A DNA stretch of 43,465 nt from Symsagittifera roscoffensis (taxonomy: Eukaryota > Xenacoelomorpha > Acoela > Convolutidae), in the NCBI RefSeq assembly GCF_963678635.1, contig NW_026971662.1, positions 1 through 43,465 on the forward strand, written 5' to 3'. A program made the translations under genes and the position numbers. A model generated the notes under the pieces. It was not told the DNA's origin and did not search any database. It worked only from the letters and a program-made list of their open reading frames with translations. Within the stretch, counting starts at the first letter, position 1, and each line of letters opens with the position of its first letter. Of the stretch, positions 16,419-26,952 are shown piece by piece.

Positions 16419-19400
16419 TTAAGGAATTTAAATTTGTCATTCTAAAAATTGCTACCACAGCTTGTCCTGGTTGTAATTTTACTTTTCTATCCAAAAAAAC
16501 TGGTACCTTATTTTCGTCTGTTATTATCCTATTAATTGGTCTCTTAACATACTTTCGGTCCGGGTTTCTAATCCGTATTAGACCGTTGTTCAAGTCAATC
16601 ATCACGTCAAAGTTCCTGACAAAATCTCTGCCCAAGATGAATTGGTCGGCGTCGTCCAGATTGTCTACCACCAGGAAGCTCATCCAAAGGTTCCTTCCTC
16701 CCATGTGAAGGACCGTTACCGGTGTTCTTCCGGCTACGTAGATAGCTCCTCGATTTGCAGCGGCTAGTCGGAGATTCGTAGGAATCAGATCTTCCCGCGT
16801 GAAGCCCATTCTTTCCCAGGTTTTTATAGGCATCACACTCACCACCGCGCCTGTGTCCAGAAGCCCTGTGACTCCGATTTTTGTTCCGTTGGTGTCAAGC
16901 AGGTGTGCTGTCACATCTGCTTCATATCCAATATGTACCGCGTCTTGTTCCATCATGGCGTCATGGCCTATCCTGCGGACTTTGAGTTCCTCTTCACCCA
17001 AATAGATCTGCCCCATTTGGTCATCATCTGTTGTTATGTAAGTCCTGGTGTAGATGCTGATTCCATCCACGTTCAGCATTATTTGATACGGCCCATAGAC
17101 CTCCAAGTAGCGTCCATGATGTTTCTTCATACGAGGGCCACCCGTCGTTAGTAGTGCTCGCACAGCTCTCGACTCAGTGCGTGGCTCCACCTGCCTAAGA
17201 TAATCTGCATATGTGTCCAAATGCATTAAAGTGAACTCTGATGGTTCACTCAAATTTCTTATTACCTGGTGTCCAGCCACTGAGATTATCGACTGTATCT
17301 TCTTTCCCTGCGGCGCCATGCCGAACCTCTTACCAGAGATCACTTTAAGTTTCATATCTAAACTGCTTGGTGTTTTCGTCTCCTCGAACTCCGTTGCTTC
17401 GAAGGTATTCAGTTGCCCCTGAAGCTTTTCATTTTCCAGTTCACGTTTCACTTTTTGTTCGATCTCTTTCGTCACCAATTCCTGTTGTACTCTATTTAGA
17501 GCATCCCTTGCGGCTGCCCTATAATCGATCTTGAAGTCCTCAGCCGCAGTTGCTGATTCCGGTTCACGTGTTTCTTCTGTTACCGCTTGCATTTTCTTTG
17601 CCGCCAGCTCTTGAGGTTTGTCCTTCCTGCGTGCCTCTGCTTCGCTCAAAAGTCGAGCCTTGCTGGCTTTCACTCCTGACAAAGCTTCTTCATGTCTTGG
17701 ATGCTTGATGTCTGCCACTGCATCCCAGAATTGCGGACAATCTGATTTGAAATGACCTTCCAAGTTGCAAAAGAAACACCTCGGGCCGAATTTTGCAATT
17801 ACTCCTCTCATGAAATCCTCATGGTCCAACTCTGACGTATCTTCGTCCTCGAGGCTAAAGCCAATTGCTTTCATGGCTTGTTTGTAAGCTGGGCATGCTG
17901 ACACATGATGGTCTGTTGAACTACAGTTAGCACAAGAGCGTCTCTTGTCCATATCGTCCCTCGGTTTGTACCAATTGTTCCCTTGGTTCGCTGGTCCGTT
18001 GTTAAAATTGCCATAATTGTTCTTGTAATATCCAGATCTCGAAGAAGGTTTCAAAAATAGATACTCTTTTGATTTGAGCCTCAACTCCTCCGGTGTTGGC
18101 GCATTAGTTGATAGTGGTGTGTAATGCGTTGCTAGCATCGTACGAAATTCATCATTTTTCACACCATCGATGAATTTTGAGGCTACGGCCAGGTTCATCC
18201 TTCGGTTTGACTCATCCGGTTGGCTGCGTCTTCTCAGCATTTCCAAATCATCGAGAAACTTGTCTATGGTTTCATCTTCCCGTTGCCTCCGTTTCTCGAA
18301 GCGCATCATCGCCTGGTGCCCCTGCACCCCTGATCCGAAACGGTGTAACAAGATTTCGAAGATTTTCTCTGCAGTGTCACGTTGATACTGTTTCTTGGCC
18401 ATGACACAGTTCAAGGCTGTCCCTTCTAAGTTGCTGGTGAGCGCGCTGCATTCCTGTCTCTCAGACAAGTCTTCTTCCTCGAAATGCAGCTTCATTACCT
18501 CTATCCAGGTATCAATACAGCCATCAGATTCGTCTTTGTAGCATCTCAGCTTCTTAAAGACTGTTCTGGACTTCTCACTGGGTTCATTGATTCTAGATAA
18601 CCTCGTCAGGAATGTCTCCAGAGACCTGTTCAGAGGTTCAAATACCGTAGCCATTGCAGTAGCATCCCTTGAGTGTCCCGTGTGGGTGTCCTCACACCTC
18701 GTCGAAGGCTCTGTGTGCGGTGCATCCCTGCAATCCGAATCACCGTGAGCACTTCCCGCTTGGCCCACATGACTCCTCCTCGGGCTTGCATGCCCCCTGT
18801 TGCCGGAATCACTTCTCCCAGTCGCATGTGCGCCTTGCGTTGGTCGTTCGTTGGAGGTTCGTCTGTTCCCCGTTGAACTTGCTCTATTGTTCGGGCCCCA
18901 TGCTCCATTATCCCTTGTGGCATAGCCTGATGAACTGCCCCTGCCTCTAGTGGATCCATACGTCTTCCTCTTTTGATGTTCATTGAACTTCGCCTTCGGA
19001 TCCCTGCTGGGACCCCCCGAATTCGGTTCTCCTTCTTTTGGTCCACTCTTGCTGCTTAGTAGCCCGTCCAACCTATCCATGATAGCCTGAGTTCGCCTCT
19101 CCATCATCGCATCTATCTTTGTGTCAAGAGTCCCACGAGACTGCTCTTGCTGAATCCTTAACTTCTCCATGTCGTCTCCTAAGCGTAACTCTCTCTGTTC
19201 CGCTTCTCTTCTCATCCGCGACAAGTTGTTCGCTATGTGCTCGTCCGTTCTTTCCTTCAAGCGTTTTTCGCTCCTACCAACTTCTTGTCTGTTGCGGTTT
19301 ATTTCTTCCCGCAGCCTTTCTCTCTCAATGTGAACTGCTCTTTCTAGTTCACTCATCCTTATTGACATTTGCTCGTTTTGATCTCCTAAACTGTCCACTA

Positions 19401-20109
19401 TGTTGTTTAAGGCTTCCTCTAGTGCTGCCCCGTTATCCACCAGTGGCGTTACTAGTGGTGGTGTAACCCTGTCGGTCCCAGGTAACTTCGTGCTTGTCGA
19501 GATCCGGGCTTTGACTCTCTGCCTCGACGTCTTTTCATTGTTTGTTTCAGGATCATTTAACGCGTTGCCGAGCCCTCTGGTTCTATTCTCACCAGGTTCT
19601 GGCTCCGAACTTGCCCTCATCATGAAGTCTTTTGACTGGCCTGGTGTGTTTGCTTCTTTGCTTATAGTTGTCACTACACCAAATTTGTCCGTGTTTTTAG
19701 TCTCTCTTCCGACGTGTGCCTCACTCTCTTGGACTGAACTATTGAGGCTGACTTGAGATCCATAGTCCCCTTGCTCCTCTTCATCTTCTTCCTCCTGGGA
19801 CTCACCATCGTTGCCTGCTCCTCCTCCCATGCTGAATGGAAGGATGGTTCCGAAGGTGTTCTTCATTCTTTCTGAGAACGATGATGATGTCGTTTGTTTC
19901 CCAGTTCCGCTTGCCATCATAGTGTTGTTTGTCGGAGATCTTCTCGTTGCCGCTACCTCAGTTGAGATGTCGGACAGTTCCGACATCTCTTCTCGATCCA
20001 ATGTCCCGGTGGAAGTGGCAAAATCATGGCCTTGTTCTACCGGGGTAGATTCACTCGCCTGCCTTCTGCCTCTCCCTTCCAGTTCATTTACTTCCTGGTT
20101 GTCATTCAT
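16378..20109 (-). CDS. gag: Gag-protease polyprotein (1,243 codons from ATG)
   Basis: I chose the ATG at 20109; the open frame extends to a GTG at 20133 but has no earlier ATG. Numbered from the GTG: residues 1-235 are polar and acidic; ~236-360 form a long coiled coil; 365-490 are Gly/Ser/Arg-rich; ~500-700 have a retrotransposon capsid-type region (LEGTALNCV, FLDDLEML); CCHC knuckles (C-x2-C-x4-H-x4-C) lie at 734-747 and 786-799; an aspartic protease has LLDTGA at 1091-1096 and ILGRD at 1166-1170. The protein builds the particle, binds element RNA and cleaves the polyproteins. It is more than twice the size of typical gag, mostly through its N-terminal half. The stop lies after the candidate frameshift site. 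Confidence 0.9.
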   Translation of the reverse strand: MNDNQEVNELEGRGRRQASESTPVEQGHDFATSTGTLDREEMSELSDISTEVAATRRSPTNNTMMASGTGKQTTSSSFSERMKNTFGTILPFSMGGGAGNDGESQEEEDEEEQGDYGSQVSLNSSVQESEAHVGRETKNTDKFGVVTTISKEANTPGQSKDFMMRASSEPEPGENRTRGLGNALNDPETNNEKTSRQRVKARISTSTKLPGTDRVTPPLVTPLVDNGAALEEALNNIVDSLGDQNEQMSIRMSELERAVHIERERLREEINRNRQEVGRSEKRLKERTDEHIANNLSRMRREAEQRELRLGDDMEKLRIQQEQSRGTLDTKIDAMMERRTQAIMDRLDGLLSSKSGPKEGEPNSGGPSRDPKAKFNEHQKRKTYGSTRGRGSSSGYATRDNGAWGPNNRASSTGNRRTSNERPTQGAHATGRSDSGNRGHASPRRSHVGQAGSAHGDSDCRDAPHTEPSTRCEDTHTGHSRDATAMATVFEPLNRSLETFLTRLSRINEPSEKSRTVFKKLRCYKDESDGCIDTWIEVMKLHFEEEDLSERQECSALTSNLEGTALNCVMAKKQYQRDTAEKIFEILLHRFGSGVQGHQAMMRFEKRRQREDETIDKFLDDLEMLRRRSQPDESNRRMNLAVASKFIDGVKNDEFRTMLATHYTPLSTNAPTPEELRLKSKEYLFLKPSSRSGYYKNNYGNFNNGPANQGNNWYKPRDDMDKRRSCANCSSTDHHVSACPAYKQAMKAIGFSLEDEDTSELDHEDFMRGVIAKFGPRCFFCNLEGHFKSDCPQFWDAVADIKHPRHEEALSGVKASKARLLSEAEARRKDKPQELAAKKMQAVTEETREPESATAAEDFKIDYRAAARDALNRVQQELVTKEIEQKVKRELENEKLQGQLNTFEATEFEETKTPSSLDMKLKVISGKRFGMAPQGKKIQSIISVAGHQVIRNLSEPSEFTLMHLDTYADYLRQVEPRTESRAVRALLTTGGPRMKKHHGRYLEVYGPYQIMLNVDGISIYTRTYITTDDDQMGQIYLGEEELKVRRIGHDAMMEQDAVHIGYEADVTAHLLDTNGTKIGVTGLLDTGAVVSVMPIKTWERMGFTREDLIPTNLRLAAANRGAIYVAGRTPVTVLHMGGRNLWMSFLVVDNLDDADQFILGRDFVRNFDVMIDLNNGLIRIRNPDRKYVKRPINRIITDENKVPVFLDRKVKLQPGQAVVAIFRMTNLNSLSDSKHVLLSTESK
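16392..16398 (-). promoter_or_regulatory. Candidate +1 ribosomal frameshift site (CTT AGT A)
   Basis: In the overlap between gag and pol the gag frame reads CTT-AGT-ACC. Slippage of the P-site tRNA from CTT to TTA gives TTA-GTA-CCG in the pol frame. The heptamer resembles the yeast Ty1 site CUU-AGG-C. The gag stop follows five codons later at 16380-16378. Identification rests on resemblance and frame arithmetic only. Confidence 0.5.
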
Positions 20110-20333
20110 GGTATGGTCCGTATTGACCTCCACTCTAATAGTTCTCTTCGCTCTTCTGAGGTCTTTTGACTTCTCGTTTCAACCATTCTGCCTGAAACCG
20201 TTCCCCTTTTGTCAGACCGGGATCGCTTGATCCAATCCACAAAAGGATCGGTCATCGTTTTTCTTTGCTTTTCAGGTATGAATTTCCTAGAGCTATTACC
20301 TCGTTTTGGTATCCTTGACTTGTCTAGACTCAT
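20106..20333 (-). CDS. Small basic leader ORF overlapping the gag start (75 codons)
   Basis: This ORF starts at ATG 20333 and encodes a lysine- and arginine-rich peptide. Its TGA overlaps the gag ATG in the tetranucleotide ATGA (20109-20106). Such overlaps support termination-coupled reinitiation in some viruses and retroelements. It could be a short regulatory uORF, or its product could be a nucleic-acid-binding peptide. I recognise no domain. Confidence 0.5.
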   Translation of the reverse strand: MSLDKSRIPKRGNSSRKFIPEKQRKTMTDPFVDWIKRSRSDKRGTVSGRMVETRSQKTSEERRELLEWRSIRTIP

Positions 20334-23220
20334 TCTCTATTTGTCACTTTCCAATGCCTACTCTTAACTCGATTGCTAGAGACCTTATAGTTTTATTAAC
20401 AATAATAATGACACAACACAATAAATTTCACCAGATTCTATTAAATAGTGACCACGAATCCCTGTATGTTATGTACAGTTTGTATAAAATTTATTCACAC
20501 TAATCGATTATCGGTCCAAAGATTTGGAAACTAGCACAATATGATGTTATCAATCAATTTAAAAGATAGCGTATTCACTACCCAATCAAGCACAGTTTAC
20601 GTTGATTTAAAATCAAAAACAAAAGTAAATATTGACACAGTATGAATGTATATATGATAAAAACAAAAAAAAACGTATGTGTTTTGTACTCTTAGTCGGT
20701 CGCAGTACAATAGTCGAACCTGTCTTTTAAAGAAAAAGCTTTCCCTGCTCGGTGCTGCACCAAACAGACAAAACTTTGAAGGCAGTTATTTTCTCAAGTG
20801 AGCGTCTATTGCACCCACCGAGTACTGTGTTACCTATCTGCCTTCGGACTGCCCGAGCTAGACCTACTAAAATCCTCAGGGCAGTCACTTTTCCCAAAAA
20901 CGTATTATGTCCAATCCACACCAATGAACCACGCTCTTTTTAATTTAGACTTAGTGTCACGAATATCCGAGTTTGGACCTGTTTTGTATTAGTCTGGTTC
21001 TTATCGAAAGGCAAGTTACCAGTGCAGTCACTGATACCTAGCCTGTGTATTAATAACTTAATACCTCTCACTTTTTAGTCTTTCTTTCGTTCACCTAAGT
21101 CCTTAATAAAATAATACCCCTCCGGATTGGCACAAACAGGACCCTTCCGGATTGTCAGAATCTAGACCCCTCCGGATTGGGACCTCTCCGAGTTAGTTAA
21201 TAGTAGACCCCTCCGGATTGGGACCCCTCCGGTTTTGTGGAAAGTAGACCCCTCCGGATTCGGACCCCTCTTACTTTGAAAAAATGTTCGACCCCTCCGG
21301 ATTGGGAGCCCTTCGGTTCTGTCAAAGTAGCTTTTCGGAGTTTTCTTTATTTCAACTTATACCCCTCCGGATACGTTCTGCGTTGCTATTATGCTGTTTG
21401 AATTAACTGGGAAGGGTATAGGATCCTTTCCTAGACCCCTCCGGATTGAAGTTAAGGCACTTATTTGACAATTCACACTAACGGTGAAGGGTCTTATCAC
21501 TTGCCTAATTTCGACTCTATTATGGTTGTCTTGTGCCTTCAGCCCTCCCTTTTCGTCTAGAACCGTCCTAAGTTACTTAGTTCAATCGCTATCAACTTTT
21601 GGTAGGGGTCTGAGGGTTTTTCAGAAAAAATTTTAATCCTATTAGTAAGCTCAGCTGATTTCTGATCTATTGGTACCAAGATCAACTCGATATGCTCAGT
21701 AGTTCCAAAGTTATTAACCAAAACGTCTTTTTTCCAAACTCAAAAATTTTCTCTCTTATAGGTTCCGCCTAACTTTTTCCGCAAAACTGGTCCTTTCGAC
21801 CTAAAAATTATTGATCCGAGCTCAGGAGGCCTATAATCTTCTAGTTCAATGCAAAAAACCCGAATTAAAACGCTTTTGTAGAAAAAATTTGCGAAAAACT
21901 ATGCTACCTGGACCCCTCCGGATTGGTGAATCTATCAAATCAAACACGTTAAGTTCGATTTCTCTGCAACCCGGATAGCTTTCGGGTAGCGGGTTTTAAA
22001 ACTCGTAGATTCACTAGTGGACGTTGTCCGAACAACTATTTTTACTGTCCTAACTCGAAAATTTCAAAAAATTTTCTGATTTTATAGCGTTTCTTACTAT
22101 CAAAAAATGGGAAAATTTGGTTTTTGGTACGAAACTAGTTCCACCCACTTCCGAACTAAAGTTAACCGGTTCTACTTGTTATAGTAGTGCAGTTACGATG
22201 TAACACACTAACTTAGCGCTTTTTTCCGTTTCAAAAAATATCGATATCTCAAATATCGCGACTTGTGGGGGGATCAAAACATCGCAATTTTGACCCTAAA
22301 AACCGGTCTGTTTTCGTTGTTTTTGACTGAAAATCGATATAAGACTATTAATATAGGCTATATAAGTAATAATATTAGGAATACTATACCCCTCCGGGTT
22401 TGTTTAATCTCCGAATTAAGGTGCTTAACTCGGATATTCGCAGTTCGGTGAAGGGTCACTACAGTGCAGCACTGTCTAGCCCCCCACAGATTACTATCCT
22501 ACTTTTTGTACCAAAAGGGATACAAAACTTGTTAACGATACCCAACAGTCGATTGTTGTTGTCGTTGAGCCTCTTCTTGTTGCTCCCTGTACTGCTTGCC
22601 GGATCGGTCTTCACCCAAGACCCTTCCGAATTGAGCGCAAATCAGCTGACCCCTCCGGATTGAGCGCAATTTATCATTAACGTGCTTAAATGCTCAAATA
22701 ACCCTACAGTACAAGCCTCACAAACGGGCCACAAAATTGATCGTAACGATCCTGACTGATATAAATGCCTGTAACAACAATATTTCTATCAACAACAAAC
22801 GGGGGGGTTGAATCACATCTTGTCTGGGGGGATGGTTTCTACTGATTTTTTACTTTTTTACTGTTTTTGGTTTTTTCGGTTAATTTTTATGTTTTTTGTT
22901 TTTCTTGGATACTATACTACTTTTTGTTTGGTTTTACTTATATCTTTAAGTGTTTTTGGTCACAAACCACTCAGGGGACGAGGGGTTCGCGATTCCCCCC
23001 ACCCTTCCTGGTTCGTGAATTTTCGGTCTTAACTAAGTTAAAAAACTATTCACGGTAATCCGGAAGGCTTCCGCGTTCCGAACTACCCTTCCGCCCCGGC
23101 GGTTTAGGCCTACTAAGGGCGTTAATGTGAGCATCCGCTCGGCGCGGAGTGCTCGTTAACGGTTCTGCCGGTCATGATGTTAAAAAAGAATAACACCCAG
23201 GAGCGCCATAAAAACATACA
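20334..23220 (-). other. Long 5' leader of the giant element
   Basis: About 2.9 kb separate the 5' LTR from the first leader ORF. No sizeable minus-strand ORF is visible. The region holds the CCCCTCCGGATTG motif cluster, a GC-rich stretch at 23056-23165 and runs of G and C near 22481 and 22800. A GC-rich palindrome (CGGAAGGCTTCCG) lies near 23062. It presumably contains the packaging signal and dimer linkage. A convincing tRNA primer site next to the LTR was not found; the first TGG on the coding strand is at 23208-23206, 12 nt inside. Confidence 0.6.
21116..22662 (-). repeat. Dispersed CCCCTCCGGATTG motif array in the leader
   Basis: On the plus strand ACCCCTCCGGATTG or one- to three-base variants occur about 14 times, densest at 21116-21448 (for example 21116, 21141, 21166, 21207, 21248, 21291, 21361, 21435), then at 21912, 22388, 22619 and 22649. 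A related copy is in each LTR. The core TCCGGA is self-complementary. The RNA reads CAAUCCGGAGGGGU. Possible roles are Gag binding, RNA dimerisation or a transcription-factor site; none is proven. Confidence 0.75.
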
Positions 23221-23693
23221 TGTAACATTCGCCCGGAAGATACATATCGACGGATAACAAAACTAAGTCTTAAGACGACTGGCTAGCGTCTAAACAGAGC
23301 TTTGCATGTTTTTCACCGTCTCTACCAAGCCAGTACTTTTCGGTGGTCTTTTACAACATCGGGTCGACAAAAACGTTACTGTTCTCCGGCTTCGACCAGA
23401 ACGCTCAAATTAACTGAATTACATGCAAAAATAGTGAGCTCATGGCTGGGTCTCAGTATCCCCAGACCACGAGGTCACTCCTAAAAACAGGGCTACTACT
23501 TATTATATTACTATTGTTTTTGTTCAGTAGATAAAAATCATCATCTCCATCGAAGATGGATCAACCCCCCCCCCCACCAACTCTTAGCACCTCATCCTTG
23601 TCAAAACTAATCCAAATATCAGTTAAATTCAAGTGAAGACATGACAGGATGCTAAAAGTTCATATGAGTTAATAAAAGTCTCCGTCCCGAGAC

Positions 23694-23758
23694 CCTTCCG
23701 GATTCTTGAATCTGCTGAATCAAGCTCCTTATTCTTGATTTCCTGCTAATCCGGAAGG
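23694..23758. other. Inverted repeat around TCCGGATT in the 5' LTR
   Basis: CCTTCCGGATT at 23694-23704 is perfectly complementary to AATCCGGAAGG at 23748-23758. The arms carry the same TCCGGATT core as the leader motif array. The left LTR has the same structure with one mismatch. Confidence 0.65.
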
Positions 23759-23776
23759 CTGGCTTCTTACCCTTCA

Positions 23777-23826
23777 CCGTTGTTCGCAACGGCCTTGCAA
23801 CTATTGTAGCAGCACAATAGTTGCAA
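23777..23826. other. Paired hairpins in the 5' LTR
   Basis: These correspond to the hairpins at 228-277: a 6-bp stem with a TTCG loop (23777-23792), then 13-bp arms at 23795-23807 and 23814-23826 with an AGCAGC loop. All paired bases are identical between the LTRs. Confidence 0.7.
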
Positions 23827-25575
23827 CTCGGAACGTTCTCTGCTACTCTGTAGTTCGTTGTCGTTTTTTAATCTCAATTTTCGTACTGTTCGCAATCGCA
23901 GACAAAAGTTGTTCTCTTTTTTCACTCGCTTTTTGTTAAAAATGGCCGTTTCAGCATTTCTCAGAAATGTTACGTCATCACTTCGAAAACTTAAATTTTC
24001 AAAATACGGGAATATCTTGACCTTCACTGTTCTGCCAATCATCCGAATAACATCGTTAATCCTTCAAAACCATTAACTCGGAAGGCTTGCTGCTAAAATT
24101 CCGAATTCTGCAGAGATTGCATTTTGGCCATTCTGGTCGAATGTCACACCATTACAAGAATATCTCAGACGTACCATTAATGGAAATGACACACGATTCA
24201 CTGATTGGTCAACAGATGTAAAACTATTCCCTTTATCTTATAATTCACAAATCACAACAACCAAAAATCACAAAAACCGACAATGTTCACAGCCAATGCT
24301 TCGAAAAATAAACAAGGCTTTTGTCAACCGACAAAAGAAACAATATGTTACAATCTACCACTGCACACCCACGATGAAGATCACTTTCATCACCCTTTGT
24401 TTTGAAAATTAGCTTCCGGTACACGTACCGGATGGATTTTATTTAGAGATAAAAGACACAATGAAATTAAAAAAAAAAAATTTACAGAGACCAAATATGA
24501 ATTGCTAAATAAATTATCGATTCACACCAGCTACAGACATAAAAACAGGAACATACGTTTTTAATTCCAACATTTACAACACAAAAATGTTTTTCTCAAA
24601 AATTACGACCACTCCGAAAAGACCATATCAAATAATTGATAAACCCACCGATGTAACATACAAACTTACAGATTCGCAAAGAGAATTGTTCACGACAGAA
24701 AGATTGTTCTACCTTATTATCCAAAAGAGTACGCTATTCGCTAAGCTATACTCTTTAACAGGAATGAAAGTTGTTCAAAATAATTCCGATTCCAAACGAA
24801 ATCAAAACACTGATATAAACCCTAACCCAAAACCACTCGAAAAAAAAATAAAGAGGAACTAAATCAGCAATCATCCCCTAGTTTACATAATAAAAAGGTA
24901 CCTCAAACAGAAAGAAAAAATTGAAAATTAGAAGAAAAATTCTACCACAAGATTAATAAGAAAAATCTCAACACAGACAATCATCGTGATTCAGAAATCA
25001 GCCACGAAAAGATTATAAAACATTCATTCCTAAATCCAAAATATTAAGGAAAGTTGAAATCAGCAATCACTTAAATTTCCATTAAAACTTCCATCTCTTT
25101 AAATCAATTTAGACACAAGTATATTTTCTCAAAACTTCATGCTGAAAAGGCACTTGAACAATTTAGTTCAAATTCAGCCAATAGAAATCTTTCCGAACCA
25201 TCACCTCGTTTCAAGAACACGACTTCATTAGCCGACAAATATTCACCTTCAAGCGTATATTCAACTATAACTTAGAGACATTCAGGTCCAAATTAAACAA
25301 CCCGCTTAAAATTGACAACTGAAATAAACAAAATCTCACTTTACAACCCTCCCCTATCAAGTAGAACAAGGATCAACAATATTTTCCCAACTTAGACCTC
25401 AAACACCCTCAAGCATTTATTTTTGAATCAGCCTAAAAAATCATTTAGGCCAAAGTACGATTTTCTCCTAGATACGCCCAACTGTCTAATAAAAAAAACT
25501 AGGAATACCCTTGCGAGACAGCAAAATTTCCCCTCAACAAAAATTGCCAAAACCCAACCCACTTGTCCGAAAACC

Positions 25576-25640
25576 AATGAATAATCCGACCACACTCGAG
25601 TTTAGCCAATGAATAATCCGACCACACTCGATTTTCTTCA
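25576..25640 (+). repeat. 33-bp tandem duplication
   Basis: The string CCAATGAATAATCCGACCAC plus the following bases occurs twice in succession. The duplication lies in the decayed remnant. Confidence 0.8.
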
Positions 25641-25841
25641 ATGCTTCTATCTGAAACAGTTAACCATTTTCGACGAAAATTTTCAAGTTTCATAACAACA
25701 CTCTCAATGTTTTTCAAATTTTTTATCATACTACTAGCTGCCACTTTAGAAATTATACTACTCCTCTTGATACTTTTTGCAACTTTTCCTCATCTTTTAA
25801 TCCCTATCCCAAACTTACTTAAATTTTGCCAAGGTTCTTGA
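25641..25841 (+). pseudogene. Hydrophobic-segment fragment of the remnant
   Basis: A 66-codon open stretch from ATG encodes a basic start followed by about 40 strongly hydrophobic residues (core FFKFFIILLAATLEIILLLL, then further hydrophobic residues), suggesting one long or two short membrane spans. It is part of the same decayed remnant and may have anchored a glycoprotein-like product. Independent function is unlikely. Confidence 0.35.
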
Positions 25842-26280
25842 CCACCTACTCAGGTACGATATTTCACTAACTATAAAAAAGTTTCAAACTTCTATTTAGG
25901 AGAACCAATATTTTACTACTTTTCATATTTTTTTTCACATTTCTGACATCCCTCATTATGACAGTTTGCAAATGAATAAAAAACACTATCATCACCTTCG
26001 CATTAGCAACAATTCTTTTATTTCTCTTCATCGAAGAGTTTTACAATAAACATACAATTTCTTTCGTATACATTCAAACAACAACAAACCCCACACCAGT
26101 CCCCAAAAACAGCATCCCAAAACATCCAAAAACGCCAACAAATACTCAAACAAACAACGCCCAATCATCAACACGCATCTCTTTTCAAGACGATCCATAT
26201 ACTTTTGAAAAAAGACACGCACGACTGTCCAAACCACTAAAACCAGTCGTTCGACACGCACCTTTAAGCGAACCTCACTA

Positions 26281-26952
26281 CGAACCAACATATAATATAT
26301 ATGTCCCCCTCTCCAAAAAGATTTTAATAAAATAGAACACCAAAGCCAAAAGCAAAATACGCTCGAAATAAATGGACAAATTACACATCGGAGACGAAAT
26401 ATAAATTTTCAAACCCCCAGAGTTCAGTTCATTATGCCTCAGTCACCAATAGCTAAAGCTTTAGGTCTTTTCAACAGTTCATTTCGAAGTACTTCAATTC
26501 GAAGTACTCCGAACCAACATATATAATGTATGTCTCCATCTCCAAAAAGATCTTAATATAATAGAACACCAAAGCCAAAACCAAAACACGCTCGAAATAA
26601 ATAGACAAATTATACATCCGAGACGAAATAGAAAATTACAAACCCCCAGAAATCAGTTCATTATGCCGCAGTCACCAATAGAAAATGCTTTAGATCTTTT
26701 CAACAGTTCAGTTCAAAGTACTTCATTTCGAAAAATTCCGAACCAACATATAATATATGTGTCCCCCTCTCCAAAAAGATCTTAATAAAATAGAATATTA
26801 AAGCCAAAACCAAAACACGCTCGAAATAAATAGACAAATTATACATCTGAGACGAAATTGAAATTTACAAACCCCCAGAGTTCAGTTCATTATGCCTCAG
26901 TCACCAATAGGAAATGCTTTAGATCTTTTCAACAGTTCATTTCGAAGTACTG
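26281..26952 (+). repeat. Three tandem copies of a 229-bp unit
   Basis: Copies begin at 26281, 26510 and 26739, each with CGAACCAACATAT followed by a conserved stretch (TCTCCAAAAAGAT, CGCTCGAAATAAAT, CAGTTCATTATGCC). The third is slightly truncated. The array lies between two coding-like parts of the remnant and probably reflects later expansion. Confidence 0.85.

Larger units (their letters stand above)
1..24148 (-). mobile_element. Giant Ty3/gypsy-type LTR retrotransposon, ~24.5 kb, 3' LTR cut by the window edge
   Basis: Two direct repeats (1-600 and the matching part of 23221-24148) flank gag, protease, RT, RNase H and integrase modules, all on the minus strand. The order PR-RT-RH-INT is that of Ty3/gypsy elements, not Ty1/copia. 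Typical members are 5-10 kb. This one is enlarged by a ~3 kb leader, an expanded gag, an insertion between RNase H and integrase, a macro-like ORF and ~8.8 kb of post-pol coding sequence. The LTR copies differ at roughly 27 of 600 positions by my manual alignment. RT and pol carry inactivating lesions, so this copy is probably not autonomous now. Target-site duplications cannot be checked because the left outer end lies outside the window. Confidence 0.93.
23221..24148 (-). repeat. 5' LTR, complete (928 bp)
   Basis: The outer end CGAATGTCACA at 24138-24148 and the inner end TGTAACATTCG at 23221-23231 form 11-bp terminal inverted repeats with one mismatch, giving TG...CA ends. From 23551 outward it matches 1-600 at about 95-96%. 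It should hold the promoter for the minus-strand transcript; I could not fix a TATA box or start site. A plus-strand AATAAA near 23671 is antisense to the element. Confidence 0.9.

Noticed and set aside
23056-23165. tRNA or snRNA gene in the GC-rich leader patch
   Set aside because: No cloverleaf with proper A and B boxes could be traced.
23194-23208. TGGCGCTCCTGGGTG on the minus strand as a tRNA primer site
   Set aside because: It begins 12 nt inside the LTR and does not satisfy tRNA acceptor/T-stem geometry.
26281-26952. CRISPR-like array
   Set aside because: The units are 229 bp, contiguous and without spacers; the DNA is eukaryotic.
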